DNA of 64,000 bases from CAWBLP01 sp963789495 (lineage in GTDB: Bacteria; Pseudomonadota; Alphaproteobacteria; Acetobacterales; Acetobacteraceae), in contig CAWBLP010000010.1 of NCBI GenBank assembly GCA_963789495.1, positions 62,001-126,000 on the forward strand, read 5' to 3'. The notes below the pieces were generated by a model. The model saw nothing but the letters and a program-made list of their open reading frames with translations. It ran no database searches and had not been told where the DNA came from. Made by a program: the position numbers and the translations under genes. This document shows positions 8,376 through 17,415 of the stretch, in pieces. Each line of letters starts with the position of its first letter. Positions within the stretch are counted from its first letter, which is position 1.

Positions 8376-10155
8376 TCACTCCGCTGCCACCAGCACGGGT
8401 GGGGCGGCGGGAGCAAGCTGGGTCTCGACCAGGGCAGCAAACCGGCCGCGTCGCGCCAGCAGCTCGTTGAAGCTGCCCCGCTCGACCACGCAGCCATCGT
8501 TGAACACCAGGATCTCGTCCGCGTCGCGCACGGTGGACAGCCGGTGGGCAATGATGAAGGTCGTGCGTCCCGCCATCAGCCGGCGCAGCGCCTTGCCGAC
8601 GCGCGCCTCGGTGGCGGCGTCCAGCGCGCTGGTCGCCTCGTCCAGGATCAGGATACGCGGGTCCTTCAACAACGCGCGGGCGATCGCAAGGCGCTGCTTC
8701 TGGCCGCCGGACAGCATGGAGCCGCGCTCCCCCACCATGGTGTCGTAACCCTTCGGCTGGCGGATGATGAACTCGTGCGCGTCGGCCATTTCGCAGGCCC
8801 GCACCAGTTCCTCTTCGGTGGCGTCCGACCGGCCGACCAGCAGGTTGTCGCGGATTGAGCGGTTGAACAACATGCTCTCCTGGAACACCACGCCGACATT
8901 GGCGCGCAGGCTTTCCAGCGTGACGTCGCGCAGGTCCTGGCCGTCGATCGTGATCCGCCCCTCCGAAGGGTCCCACAGCCGCTGCAGCAGCGCCATGGCG
9001 GTGGTCTTGCCCGCACCGGTATGGCCCACCAGCGCTACCGACCGGCCCGGCTTGGCGATGAAGCTGAGATCGGTCAGCACGTTGCGCCCGCCGGGATAGG
9101 CGAAGCCGACATTGTCGAACTCCACCTCGCCACGCGGCGCCCAGAGCTGGCGCGCATCCTCCCGCTCCGGCACCGAGCTTTGCGAGTTCGAGCACGCTGA
9201 AGAAATCCTCCAGCGCCGGCAGCTTGAAGAACAGCGAGGAGACGAACGAGGCGGCGGTCTCCAGCCGGCCGATCAGCAGCATGGCAATGCCCATGAAGCT
9301 GACGATCTCGCCGACGCTGGCCTGGCCGTGCATATGCAGCCAGGCGCCGACCAGGACGATGGTGATCACCGCGATCGTGCTGGCGGCGCGGGTCATCACG
9401 TTCACCAGCGCCCACCAGTTCAGCACCGGGAACTGCCGGCGGATCAGTGCCTCGGCGATGTCGCCGAACTGCCGCACCTCGGCCGACAGCCGGGTAAAGG
9501 ACTGCACCACCAGAACATTGGCCAGCGCATCCTGCGCGGTGCCGGCCAGCGAGGAATTGTAGCGCTCGACCTGGCGCTGGTTCGCCTCGGTCTTGCGCAC
9601 GACAAAGGCGGTTACACTCAGGAACACCACCACCAGCACGATCAGCACCAGCGCCAGCCGCCAGTTCAGCAGCAGGGTCAGCGGCAGCAGCACCACCGCG
9701 GACAGCAGGGTGGCAAGCTGGTCGCGGAAGAACACCAGCCAGGTGCCGAACAGCGCGTCGGTGCCGGTCAGCATGACCTTGATCAGCCGGCCGGACTGCG
9801 TGTCGCCGTGGAATGACAGCGGCATCGTCAGGACATGCTGGAAATACCGCCCCATCGCGGCGATGCGGTGGCGGTGCGCCATGCGCTCGGTCTGCACCGA
9901 GACGAAAATGTTGCTGAAGATGCCGCCCAGGCCGACGCCGGCCCAGATCGCCAGCAGTCCGGCACCCTGGCTCCAGAACGACGCCGGAGTGAGGCTGTCG
10001 GAATTCGACATCAGGTTGATCACCCGGCCGAACAGCACCGGGTCGAGGAACTGCAGGCCGGCGACGATCAGGTTGGCCCCCGCCAGCAGCCCCGCGATGC
10101 GGATATCGCGGCCCAGCATCGTCAGCACGCGACCGTAGAGACGCAAGAAGCGCAT
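8376..10155 (-). pseudogene. NdvA-like beta-glucan exporter: ABC permease-ATPase, one frameshift
   Basis: Half-size ABC exporter. Residues 1-~325 contain six membrane helices and match the cyclic beta-1,2-glucan exporter NdvA/ChvA pattern (LYGRVLTMLGRD, DPVLFGRVINLMS, LLLNWRLALVLIVLV, FVVRKTEANQRQVERYNSSLAGTAQDALANV). The ATPase domain has Walker A GHTGAGKTT, LSGGQKQR and LILDEATSALD. The two halves are in different frames: after FSVLELAK the frame must move by one base at about 9175-9185. Removing one A from the AAA there gives SVLELASSVPEREDARQLW, a natural junction. The 10155 ATG has only a weak ribosome site. Single defect, so functional status depends on whether the base is real. Confidence 0.85.
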
Positions 10156-10466
10156 TGAAACCAACCCCGCGAGATTAATGTCTCTCTGGGGCACAGGATC
10201 ACCCTGTCGTGTGGCAGCAACAGGGCGGAAGCGAGGAACTACGCCGGCTTGTTGTTTCAATATCTTAACAGATTGGCCGTCGCCGGTCATGCCGAACGGC
10301 ACGGCGCCATCCAGGCGCAATCGCATTGATTGCAGCGCAGGAACACAATCTCGGTTTGCTACGAACCGCCATAAAAAGCTTTGCTTCGCTGCGGTTCACG
10401 CCGGACCAGAGGCGTTCTCAGCTCGGCTACCGGCCGCCTGTGCCGGGGCAATAACCCTGGGCGCGG
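10156..10466. other. 311-bp region between the exporter start and the DUF2934 gene
   Basis: Both flanking genes are on the minus strand: the 5' side of the exporter lies at 10156, the 3' end of the DUF2934 gene at 10466. The region should hold the exporter promoter. It contains a short, less GC-rich stretch (about 10255-10385) but I could not identify convincing -35/-10 boxes or a gene. Confidence 0.35.
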
Positions 10467-10961
10467 TCAGGTCTTGCGACGCCGGGGGACGGCGGTTTTG
10501 GCCGGCGCGTCTGGCTTCTTCGCCGCCGGCACCTCCGGCTTCCTGGCAGCCGAGGCCTTGCCGGCGGGGGCCGCCTTCTTCGCTGCCGGCTTCTTCGCTT
10601 CCACCCCAGCCTCCTGTCGTGGCGCCGGGGCTTCGGCGTCCGGAGCCCGGCGCGGGCTGTGGCGGGCTATCGGGGTCTGCTGCACCTCGCCCTGATCGGC
10701 GAAGCGGTCTGGAAATTCGCCGAGGTTCTGCTGGATGTCAGCCTCTTCGACGCCGGTTTCACGCGGAGAATCCGGATGGTTTGCTGGATTCGGCAACAGG
10801 CCGGCGTCGGCATTTTCTTCCATGCCGATCAGCTCGCGCGCACGCTCCCAGTAATCCTGGTCGCGCCCATGCGGACGACCGTCCTGCTCCCACAGATGAT
10901 AGGCGCGCTCACGGATCCGGTGTTCGCGGGCCGAATCATGTTCCAGCGGGTTATGGGCCAT
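10467..10961 (-). CDS. DUF2934-domain protein with a Lys/Ala/Pro-rich tail
   Basis: 164 residues. Residues 10-50 (REHRIRERAYHLWEQDGRPHGRDQDYWERARELI) are a clear DUF2934 helical motif. The rest is low complexity: a central acidic/amide part, then from about residue 110 repeats of the AAKK/APA type ending PRRRKT. The basic alanine-rich tail resembles histone H1-like C-termini and may bind nucleic acid; that is an inference. GAGG lies just upstream of the ATG at 10961. Function of DUF2934 is unknown. Confidence 0.85.
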   Translation of the reverse strand: MAHNPLEHDSAREHRIRERAYHLWEQDGRPHGRDQDYWERARELIGMEENADAGLLPNPANHPDSPRETGVEEADIQQNLGEFPDRFADQGEVQQTPIARHSPRRAPDAEAPAPRQEAGVEAKKPAAKKAAPAGKASAARKPEVPAAKKPDAPAKTAVPRRRKT

Positions 10962-11517
10962 CGCCTCGAGAGTCTCCTGGTTGCGTCAGAGCCGCAGGTA
11001 GCTTGTAGCAACACCGGGAGAAAGCCGGCGCTTCGCGTCAGGCTGATCACGATTCTGGCAGGCCACCCCGCACAGCGCACCGTGTTCGGAACGCTGTCAA
11101 TTCTTCCCGCCGGTAGGTTGCCGAAAGATTAAGCCGGCGTCCGCGAGCGCTCGCTGATCCTCGCGCCGCGGCGGGGTGCGGAGGCCGTTGGCTCGCGTCA
11201 AGCCTGGCCCGGCTCCCGCCCCCCGGAGCGATCGGGTGCACGATCAGCGCACCGCCCGGGGCAGACAGCGCACCGCCGGGGGCAGATGGTTGGGTCAGAC
11301 CTGGTCAAGCCCAGCCATGATGACAAGGTTGGCGGGACGGTCCGACACGGCGCTCCGACGGCACGGTTCGGCGGGGCAGTTCAGCGGGACAGTTCGACAG
11401 TGCGGGCGGCCTGGTGTCACACCGCTTGGGGCAAATGGCACTCCGGCATGCCCGCGATGGCGCGGCCCCCTCGCCTGCCCCATATTTCACGGTCACAACC
11501 AGTCGGTTGCCAGCCCC
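10962..11517. other. 556-bp intergenic region (divergent promoters)
   Basis: Lies between the divergent DUF2934 and NAD synthetase genes. No gene is convincing. A 21-bp exact-length tandem duplication (CAGCGCACCGCCCGGGGCAGA, second copy one base different) is at 11245-11286. Further downstream short GGGGCAGTTC/GGGACAGTTC units recur at about 11372-11400. Confidence 0.4.
11245..11286. repeat. 21-bp tandem duplication
   Basis: Two adjacent copies, 11245-11265 and 11266-11286, differing at a single position. They are about 230 bp upstream of the NAD synthetase start. No function is evident. Confidence 0.7.
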
Positions 11518-13554
11518 ATGAGCTTCCGCTCACTCTACCGCCACGGCTTCGCCCGGGTCGCCGCCTGCTCCACCCGCACCACGTTGGCGGCGCCGGCCGC
11601 CAACGCCGCATCCATCCTGCGCGTCGCCAAGGAGTGCGACCGGCAGGGCGTCGCGCTGGTGGTGTTTCCGGAACTCGGCCTGTCCAGCTACGCGATCGGC
11701 GACCTGCTGCAGCAAAGCGCGCTGCTCGATGGCGTGGAGCGTGCGATCGACACGCTGCTGGCCGGGTCAGCCGACCTGATGCCGCTGCTGCTGGTGGGCG
11801 CGCCGCTGCGTCATCGTGGCGCGCTCTACAATTGCGCCATCGCCATCCAGCGCGGCCGCCTGCTCGGCGTCGTCCCCAAGCTCCATCTACCGAACTACCG
11901 CGAATTCTATGAGCCGCGGCATTTCGTGCCGGGCGACGGGTCGGGCGGTGACGAGATCGCCATCGGCAGGCACCGGGCACCATTCGGCACAGACCTGCTG
12001 TTCACCGCCGAGGACCTGCCCGGCTTCGCGGTACACGCGGAGATCTGCGAGGATGTCTGGATCCCCGTCCCGCCTAGCAGCCTGGCGGCGCTGGCCGGCG
12101 CGACCGTGCTCGCGAACCTGTCGGCCAGCAACATCACCATCGGCAAGGCGGAGACGCGGCGGCTGCTGTGCCAGTCGCAATCGGCCCGCTGCGTCGCCGC
12201 CTATCTCTACGCCGCGGCGGGCGCCGGCAAATCGACCACCGACCTGGCCTGGGACGGCCAGGCCTCGATCTTCGAGAACGGCGCCATTCTGACCGAGACC
12301 GAGCGCTTTCCACAGGACGACCAGGTCGCGATCGCCGACATCGACCTCGACCTGCTGCGCCACGAGCGGATGCAGATGGGCAGTTTCGACGCCAACCGGC
12401 GGCACCACGCGCGGCCGTTCCGCAGCATCGGCTTTCGGCTCGACCCGCCCGCCAGCGATATCGGTTTCCGCCGGCGGGTGGAGCGGTTCCCCTTCGTCCC
12501 CGCCGATCGCGCGCGGCTGGCGCAGGATTGCTACGAGGCCTACAGCATCCAGGTCTCCGGCCTGGCGCAGCGGCTGCGCGCCGCCGACATCAAGAAGGTG
12601 GTGATCGGCGTGTCGGGCGGGCTCGATTCCACCCAGGCGCTGATCGTCTGCGCCCGCGCCTTCGACCTGCTGGGCCTGCCGCGCAGCGACATCCTGGCGT
12701 TCACCCTGCCGGGGTTCGGCACCAGCGACACCACCAAAACCAACGCCTGGAAGCTGATGCGTGGCCTGGGGGTGACGGCCGAGGAGCTGGATATCAGGCC
12801 TGCCGCGACGCGCATGCTGCAGGACATCCGGCACCCCTATGCAGCCGGTGAGCCGGTGTACGACCTGACATTTGAAAATGTGCAGGCCGGGCTGCGCACC
12901 GACTACCTGTTCCGGCTGGCGAATCACCACGGCGGGATCGTGATCGGCACCGGCGATCTGTCCGAGCTCGCGCTGGGCTGGTGCACCTATGGCGTCGGCG
13001 ACCAGATGGCGCATTACAACGTCAATTCCGGGGTGCCGAAGACACTGATCCAGCATCTGATCCGCTGGGTGATCAGCGAGAAGCTGTTCGAGCCGGAGGC
13101 GCTGGCGACGCTGGAGGCGATCCTGGCGACCGAGATTTCGCCGGAGCTTATCCCGGTGGCGGACGGCGCGATGCCGCAAAGCACCGAGGCCAGCATCGGG
13201 CCATATGCGCTGCAGGATTTTACCTTGTTCTACACGCTGCGGCACGGGTTTGCGCCGAGCAAGATCGCCTTTCTGGCGCTGTGGGCGTGGGAGGATGTCG
13301 CGCGCGGCGACTGGCCGCCGCATTTCCCGCCTGAGCGATGGGTGGCATACGACCTGGCGACGATCCGTCAGTGGATGGTGGTGTTCCTGCGGCGGTTTTT
13401 CGCGTTCAGCCAGTTCAAACGGAGCGCGATGCCGAACGGACCAAAGGTGAGCGCGGGCGGGTCGCTGTCACCGCGAGGGGACTGGCGCGCGCCGTCGGAC
13501 GGCAACGCTCAGGCGTGGCTGGAGGAGTTGGAGCGGGGAGTGCCGGAGGAGTAG
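11518..13554 (+). CDS. nadE: Glutamine-dependent NAD+ synthetase
   Basis: Makes NAD+ from deamido-NAD+, ATP and glutamine. The 678-residue length is that of the two-domain, long (mycobacterial-type) NadE. The N-terminal nitrilase-fold glutaminase has the triad Glu52 (FPELGLSSY), Lys121 (VPKLHLPNYREFYE) and Cys177 (AEICEDVW). The synthetase domain from about residue 340 has the ATP pyrophosphatase loop GVSGGLDST and later GTGDLSELALGWCTYG. The ATG at 11518 was chosen over the longer upstream frame because the protein begins there as in the family (MSFRSLYRHGFARVA). The gene stands alone. Confidence 0.96.
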   Translation: MSFRSLYRHGFARVAACSTRTTLAAPAANAASILRVAKECDRQGVALVVFPELGLSSYAIGDLLQQSALLDGVERAIDTLLAGSADLMPLLLVGAPLRHRGALYNCAIAIQRGRLLGVVPKLHLPNYREFYEPRHFVPGDGSGGDEIAIGRHRAPFGTDLLFTAEDLPGFAVHAEICEDVWIPVPPSSLAALAGATVLANLSASNITIGKAETRRLLCQSQSARCVAAYLYAAAGAGKSTTDLAWDGQASIFENGAILTETERFPQDDQVAIADIDLDLLRHERMQMGSFDANRRHHARPFRSIGFRLDPPASDIGFRRRVERFPFVPADRARLAQDCYEAYSIQVSGLAQRLRAADIKKVVIGVSGGLDSTQALIVCARAFDLLGLPRSDILAFTLPGFGTSDTTKTNAWKLMRGLGVTAEELDIRPAATRMLQDIRHPYAAGEPVYDLTFENVQAGLRTDYLFRLANHHGGIVIGTGDLSELALGWCTYGVGDQMAHYNVNSGVPKTLIQHLIRWVISEKLFEPEALATLEAILATEISPELIPVADGAMPQSTEASIGPYALQDFTLFYTLRHGFAPSKIAFLALWAWEDVARGDWPPHFPPERWVAYDLATIRQWMVVFLRRFFAFSQFKRSAMPNGPKVSAGGSLSPRGDWRAPSDGNAQAWLEELERGVPEE

Positions 13555-13890
13555 CACCCGGCGAGGGGCCGCGCTTTTGTTGCAAGGCCTGCGGGTGGCG
13601 GGCCATTCACACGTGACGATGCAGAGCGTTTTTCGCTCACCGGCGCGGATCCACCCCTGGAGCCCTGCCAAGCAGAACCGTGCGCCGCGCCGCCAAGCGG
13701 AAAACGCTCTGCATTGTCATGCGTGAGATTGAGAGCGGGGAGCCCGAGGTGGCGTGTCCTATCCCGAGCCCCGGCTGATCCAGATCAATGTGCGTCCAGC
13801 CGAAGGCGATATTCAAGAAGACAGGCAGATCTGTCGCTGGCGCAACGTCGGCTCGCAGGGCTTGGCTCTTGAACTCAAGAGGATTGATCG
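13555..13890. other. 336-bp intergenic region holding a long inverted repeat
   Basis: No gene seen. Contains the imperfect inverted repeat described at 13608-13727. The CBS-BON gene starts at 13891; its promoter must lie in the last ~160 bp but no clear boxes were identified. Confidence 0.4.
13608..13727. repeat. Imperfect inverted repeat, ~30-bp arms, 58-bp centre
   Basis: The left arm 13608-13637 (core ATGCAGAGCGTTTTTCGCT) and the right arm 13696-13727 (core AGCGGAAAACGCTCTGCAT) are inverted copies with about four differences. The whole unit is 120 bp and carries no ORF. It lies downstream of nadE and could be a MITE-like remnant or a bidirectional terminator. Confidence 0.7.
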
Positions 13891-14583
13891 ATGCAGGCGA
13901 AAGATATCATGACGGTCAACGTCATTTCGGTCCCGGAAGACGCATCTATCCACGAAGTCGTGAGCCTTCTGCTGAAGTACCGGATCAGCGCAGTACCGGT
14001 CATCGATAGCGCGCGGAAGGTCGTGGGTATCGTCAGCGAGGGTGACCTGCTGCGCCCCGAGGGGGCGAGCCGTGCCGACAGGCGGCGCTCGTGGTGGCTG
14101 GAGGCCGCTTCCACCGGCCAGCCGGTAGCCTACGAGAAGGTGCAAGGCGGCACCGCCGGTGCGGTGATGACGCGAAACGTGATCACTGTCGACGAAGGCA
14201 CGCCGCTCAATGAAATCGCCAAACTGCTCGAGCGCCATCACATCAAGCGCGTCCCGGTCCTGAGCAACGGTCAGCTTGCGGGCATCGTCAGCCGCGCCAA
14301 CCTGCTGCACGGGCTGGCCCACACCATAGTCGATCGTCATGAACCCGGCGCGGCGAAGGATTGGCAACTTCGCCATCAGCTGATGAAGGTCCTGCTGGAC
14401 GAGCATAAGCTCGACACGGTCTTCATCAACGTCACTGTGAGCGACGGCAATGTCCGGCTCTGGGGCGTGGTCGAAAACGCTGACGAGGCCGCGACGGCCG
14501 AACGCGCGGCGAAGTCCCTGCCGGGCGTGAAGTCGGTTGAAAACAATCTGGGCCCCGGCCCGATGTCGGGCGTGCCGGTATAG
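13891..14583 (+). CDS. CBS-pair plus BON domain protein
   Basis: 230 residues. Two CBS motifs: about 8-58 (SIHEVVSLLLKYRISAVPVIDSARKVVGIVSEGDLL) and about 92-142 (TPLNEIAKLLERHHIKRVPVLSNGQLAGIVSRANLL), then a BON domain at about 155-222 (VFINVTVSDGNVRLWGVVENADEAATAERAAKSLPGVKSVEN). This architecture is widespread in alphaproteobacteria; CBS senses adenosyl ligands and BON is a phospholipid-binding fold. No signal peptide, so it is cytoplasmic. Followed by an HPF-like gene 230 bp downstream, consistent with a stationary-phase or stress role. Confidence 0.92.
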   Translation: MQAKDIMTVNVISVPEDASIHEVVSLLLKYRISAVPVIDSARKVVGIVSEGDLLRPEGASRADRRRSWWLEAASTGQPVAYEKVQGGTAGAVMTRNVITVDEGTPLNEIAKLLERHHIKRVPVLSNGQLAGIVSRANLLHGLAHTIVDRHEPGAAKDWQLRHQLMKVLLDEHKLDTVFINVTVSDGNVRLWGVVENADEAATAERAAKSLPGVKSVENNLGPGPMSGVPV

Positions 14584-14810
14584 CTTGAACGGGCAGAGCG
14601 CACCCGAATGCCGGTAGCCGAGTTGTGCTGGATCGAGGCGGCGCCGTGGCTTTCGCCGCGACTCCGCCGCTCTCAGGGACGAGGTCATTCTCGCCGCGTC
14701 GTTGCTCAAGGACCTGGTCGGCCGGTCGGGGCTGCGGTTCGCCCTTCCGGCAGCACCAACCGGTCCCAATCCAGCCTGGTCCCTCACGCCGATAACGAAG
14801 GAAGCGGAGT

Positions 14811-15161
14811 ATGCAAATCCAGGTCAACACGGACGACAACATCGAGGGCCGCGAGCGGCTGATCGGTAGGGTCGAGGCCGAGGTCGGCGCAACGCTGGCA
14901 CGGTTCAGCGACCAAGTGACGCGGGTTGAGGTCCACCTGGGCGATGAAAACGCCGGCAAATCCGGTGGCGCTGACAAGCGCTGTCGAATGGAGGCCAGGC
15001 CCTCCGGTCAGCAGCCGGTCGCCGTTACGCATCACGCGGCAACCCTGGAAGAGGCTTACGAAGGTGCCGCCAAGAAGCTCCGGAACCTTCTTGAGAGCAG
15101 GTTTGGGCGACAGCATGACCACAAGGGCACTGCCTCGATTCGGGACAACGAGCAGCGCTGA
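14811..15161 (+). CDS. Short HPF/RaiA-family ribosome-associated protein
   Basis: 116 residues with the S30AE/sigma-54-modulation fold pattern: MQIQVNTDDNIEG, the helix ERLIGRVEAEVGATLARFSDQVTRVEVHLGDEN, and a second helix TLEEAYEGAAKKLRNLLESRFGR. Short HPF proteins bind the decoding centre of idle 30S subunits. An insertion-like GADKRCRMEARPSGQQPVAV strand is as in stand-alone RaiA-like proteins of this group. A GGAAGCGGAGT stretch precedes the ATG. It lacks the C-terminal dimerisation domain of long HPF. Confidence 0.85.
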   Translation: MQIQVNTDDNIEGRERLIGRVEAEVGATLARFSDQVTRVEVHLGDENAGKSGGADKRCRMEARPSGQQPVAVTHHAATLEEAYEGAAKKLRNLLESRFGRQHDHKGTASIRDNEQR

Positions 15162-15526
15162 AGCCTGCCGCCGCGTTTACGCAGAAGGTTCGTCGCACCG
15201 TCCTGCCCGAGGCCATGCTGCAGGCGGAACACCTGCCGCGACTTCGCGCCGATCAACACAGTGGCGTCCTCCACATGCAGCCGGCCACATTCTCGCTGGC
15301 TCATCGACACCGTCGTCATGGTGTATCTCCGCAACCCCAGAAACCGCGGGCCTGTCACCTCAATGTTGCACCTGGGTGTCATCTCCACATGGAAGCTACA
15401 TGTCAGTCTCGCGTAATCGCATGCGTGACGAACCCGCGCGGCATGGTCGTTGAAGTGCGCCACGACACGGCGGCGCTGCTGCGCGACCCTGTCGCATCCC
15501 GGCCCACGCCCTGCGCTTGTCGTCTT
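15162..15526. other. 365-bp intergenic region
   Basis: Open frames here are short, high-GC shadows with no domain pattern. The last ~40 bp are relatively A/T-rich (before 15527) and probably hold the ribosome-binding region of the next gene. Nothing else seen. Confidence 0.3.
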
Positions 15527-15901
15527 ATGGACATAAAATTTATCCGGAAGCTCTCCTTGGTCGCGTTTCTGATTTATGCCGGCGGGACAGGGTACGCGCT
15601 CTGCGATCTATGCCCCGCCCCGTTAATGGATGGCACACTGACGATCCCGGACACAGCCACGCTGAAACTCAAAGCCTCGACGCACGGTGGTGATGCCACG
15701 CTGACCGGCCCGCTCGGCACAATCTCCGGCCGGGCCAGCGTTACGTGTCAGTCAGGAGATTTCAGAGCCATGCTCTATGGTATGTCGGATGGTTCGCTCT
15801 ACCGCTGTCTCGGCACCATCGACGGGCGGAGATTTACCGGGCATTGCGTGAATGGGGGCGTGACCGGAGAGATTTCTGGGCGGTTCTTGGCTCAGCCATG
15901 A
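15527..15901 (+). CDS. Small secreted protein of unknown function
   Basis: 124 residues. Residues 1-25 look like a Sec signal peptide (KFIRKLSLVAFLIYAGGTGYA). The mature part has four cysteines (two in LCDLCPAP, then CQSG and YRCLG, GHCVNG) and the beta-rich pattern of a small periplasmic domain. I do not recognise a family. The ATG at 15527 is preferred to the long upstream frame because the signal peptide begins there. Codon use is less GC-biased than in neighbours, which may point to acquisition. Confidence 0.65.
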   Translation: MDIKFIRKLSLVAFLIYAGGTGYALCDLCPAPLMDGTLTIPDTATLKLKASTHGGDATLTGPLGTISGRASVTCQSGDFRAMLYGMSDGSLYRCLGTIDGRRFTGHCVNGGVTGEISGRFLAQP

Positions 15902-16446
15902 AGCGAAGTGTCGACGGGTGATCTACGCCAGCAGTCGCCCATGGCAACGGCACCGTGGAAGGTCGGGAACAAGGCGTGTTCCAGGGAAGCCGAGGCGACA
16001 CGTGAATGCCCGGTGTCAGAGCGCTTTGATTACCTCAACCGGCCGGGCCGGGCGCTCGGGCGTGCGGCCGGTCGTGTTCGGCTCTCTTCGCGGCGACCTG
16101 GTCCTGCAGCGTGTCCATCTCCGATGCTTCCCACGCCCCTGCTTTGTCCCGGCCGCACACCTTCAGCCGGTTCGAGCGCAGCGTGAATGCCAAACGGCCC
16201 ACCGGTCAGTGCCGGGAGTCGTGCGCCACGCCTCGACTGACGGGCGCTGGTCGGCCACCAACCACCACCGGGCTGACGAAGCCAGTGCCGACCGTGCCTT
16301 CGGCGGGACACCCGACCCCTGCCGCGTCGATCGGCCCCCGGGCCCAATCCATAATTCCATTCGTTCCGCGTCACTGCTATTCCGGTGCGGACGCCGATCA
16401 GGAACCGGCGAGCACAGAATAGCCAGGGAACCACGAGGCCGAGGCC
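15902..16446. other. 545-bp intergenic region
   Basis: Several overlapping open frames on both strands, none with a recognisable domain, signal peptide or ribosome site. I see no repeat or RNA structure that stands out. Confidence 0.3.
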
Positions 16447-17388
16447 ATGGCAGACGTCACACAGACGATCGAGGGCAGCGGCCCGCTGCCAATGTTCCAC
16501 CGCACCGTGCCGCTGGTCTGGCAGACCGGGATTGGCGCGTTGTGCGGCATCGCAGCCCTGCTCGCCGCGCAGCTACCCGCCTGGCCCGCAGACGCGCTAT
16601 GGCGATTGATGCCGATTGAGCTGCTGGCCGTGATCGTCGCCGGCTGCGCCGCCGGGCTGTTCGCCAGCCTCACCGCCACCGCGATCATCCTGGTGTACTA
16701 CATTCGGGTGTTCAGCACCGCCGCGCCCTCGATGCTGACCCATGACATGGCGTGGCTGCCGCTGCTGGCGATCGTCATGGTAGCGACCGCCGGCATCACC
16801 GGTTGGCTGCGGGATTCGCTCGGCCGTACGGAGCGGGAACTCAGCGGCACGCGCACGCTGCTACAAGGCACCAACCACCGGCTGGAAGCCGCGTTGGAAG
16901 CGGACCGCAAGCGCGCCTATTACGACCCGCTGACCGACCTGCCGAGTCGCCGGCTGGTGACCGATCGGTTCATCCAGGTGGTGTCGCAAGCGCGTCGCGG
17001 CGAAACCTTGCTCGCGTTGCTGCTGCTCGACCTCAACCGGTTCAAGGAGGTGAACGAGACCTTTGGCCACGACGTCGGCGACGAGGTGCTGCGCCAGGTC
17101 GGACAGCGTCTGTCCGGCGTGATGCGGCGGGAGGACACGGTGGGCCGGCTCGACGGCAACACCTTCATCGTGCTGCTGACCGGTCTGGCCGAGGAAGGGG
17201 GCGTCACCGTCGCCACCCAGAAGATCGCCGGAACCCTGGCGCCGCCCTTCGCCGTCGGCACGCCGCCGCGGCAGATCCACATTTCAGCCAGCCTGGGCGG
17301 CGCGCTGTTCCCCGCGGATGGTGAGGACTGGGAAAGCTTGTATCGCTATGCGGAGGAATCGCTGCACCTCGCCAAGCGTCCGGCCTGA
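16447..17388 (+). CDS. Membrane protein with a degenerate GGDEF domain
   Basis: 313 residues. Residues ~25-125 hold about four membrane helices of DUF4118 type (GIGALCGIAALLAAQLPAW, IELLAVIVAGCAAGLFASL, TATAIILVYYIRVF, AWLPLLAIVMVATAGITGWL). A short coiled segment leads to a GGDEF fold at about 160-310 (DPLTDLPSRRL, DLNRFKEVNETFGHDVGDEVL). The signature is RLDGNTF instead of RLGGDEF, so the metal- and GTP-binding acidic residues are replaced and the domain is probably not a cyclase; it may bind ligand or partner. Followed 28 bp later by an MFS exporter gene. Confidence 0.85.
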   Translation: MADVTQTIEGSGPLPMFHRTVPLVWQTGIGALCGIAALLAAQLPAWPADALWRLMPIELLAVIVAGCAAGLFASLTATAIILVYYIRVFSTAAPSMLTHDMAWLPLLAIVMVATAGITGWLRDSLGRTERELSGTRTLLQGTNHRLEAALEADRKRAYYDPLTDLPSRRLVTDRFIQVVSQARRGETLLALLLLDLNRFKEVNETFGHDVGDEVLRQVGQRLSGVMRREDTVGRLDGNTFIVLLTGLAEEGGVTVATQKIAGTLAPPFAVGTPPRQIHISASLGGALFPADGEDWESLYRYAEESLHLAKRPA

Positions 17389-17415
17389 CGTCGGCGCCGC
17401 GCCGGACACTCACTG

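Noticed and set aside
9083..9200. Programmed frameshift in the NdvA-like gene
   Set aside because: No slippery heptamer with a downstream structure is clear, and other genes in the window have similar one-base breaks, so an error or mutation is simpler.
15902..16446. Arg/Pro-rich open frames between the secreted protein and the GGDEF gene
   Set aside because: Overlapping frames on both strands with no motif, signal or ribosome site.
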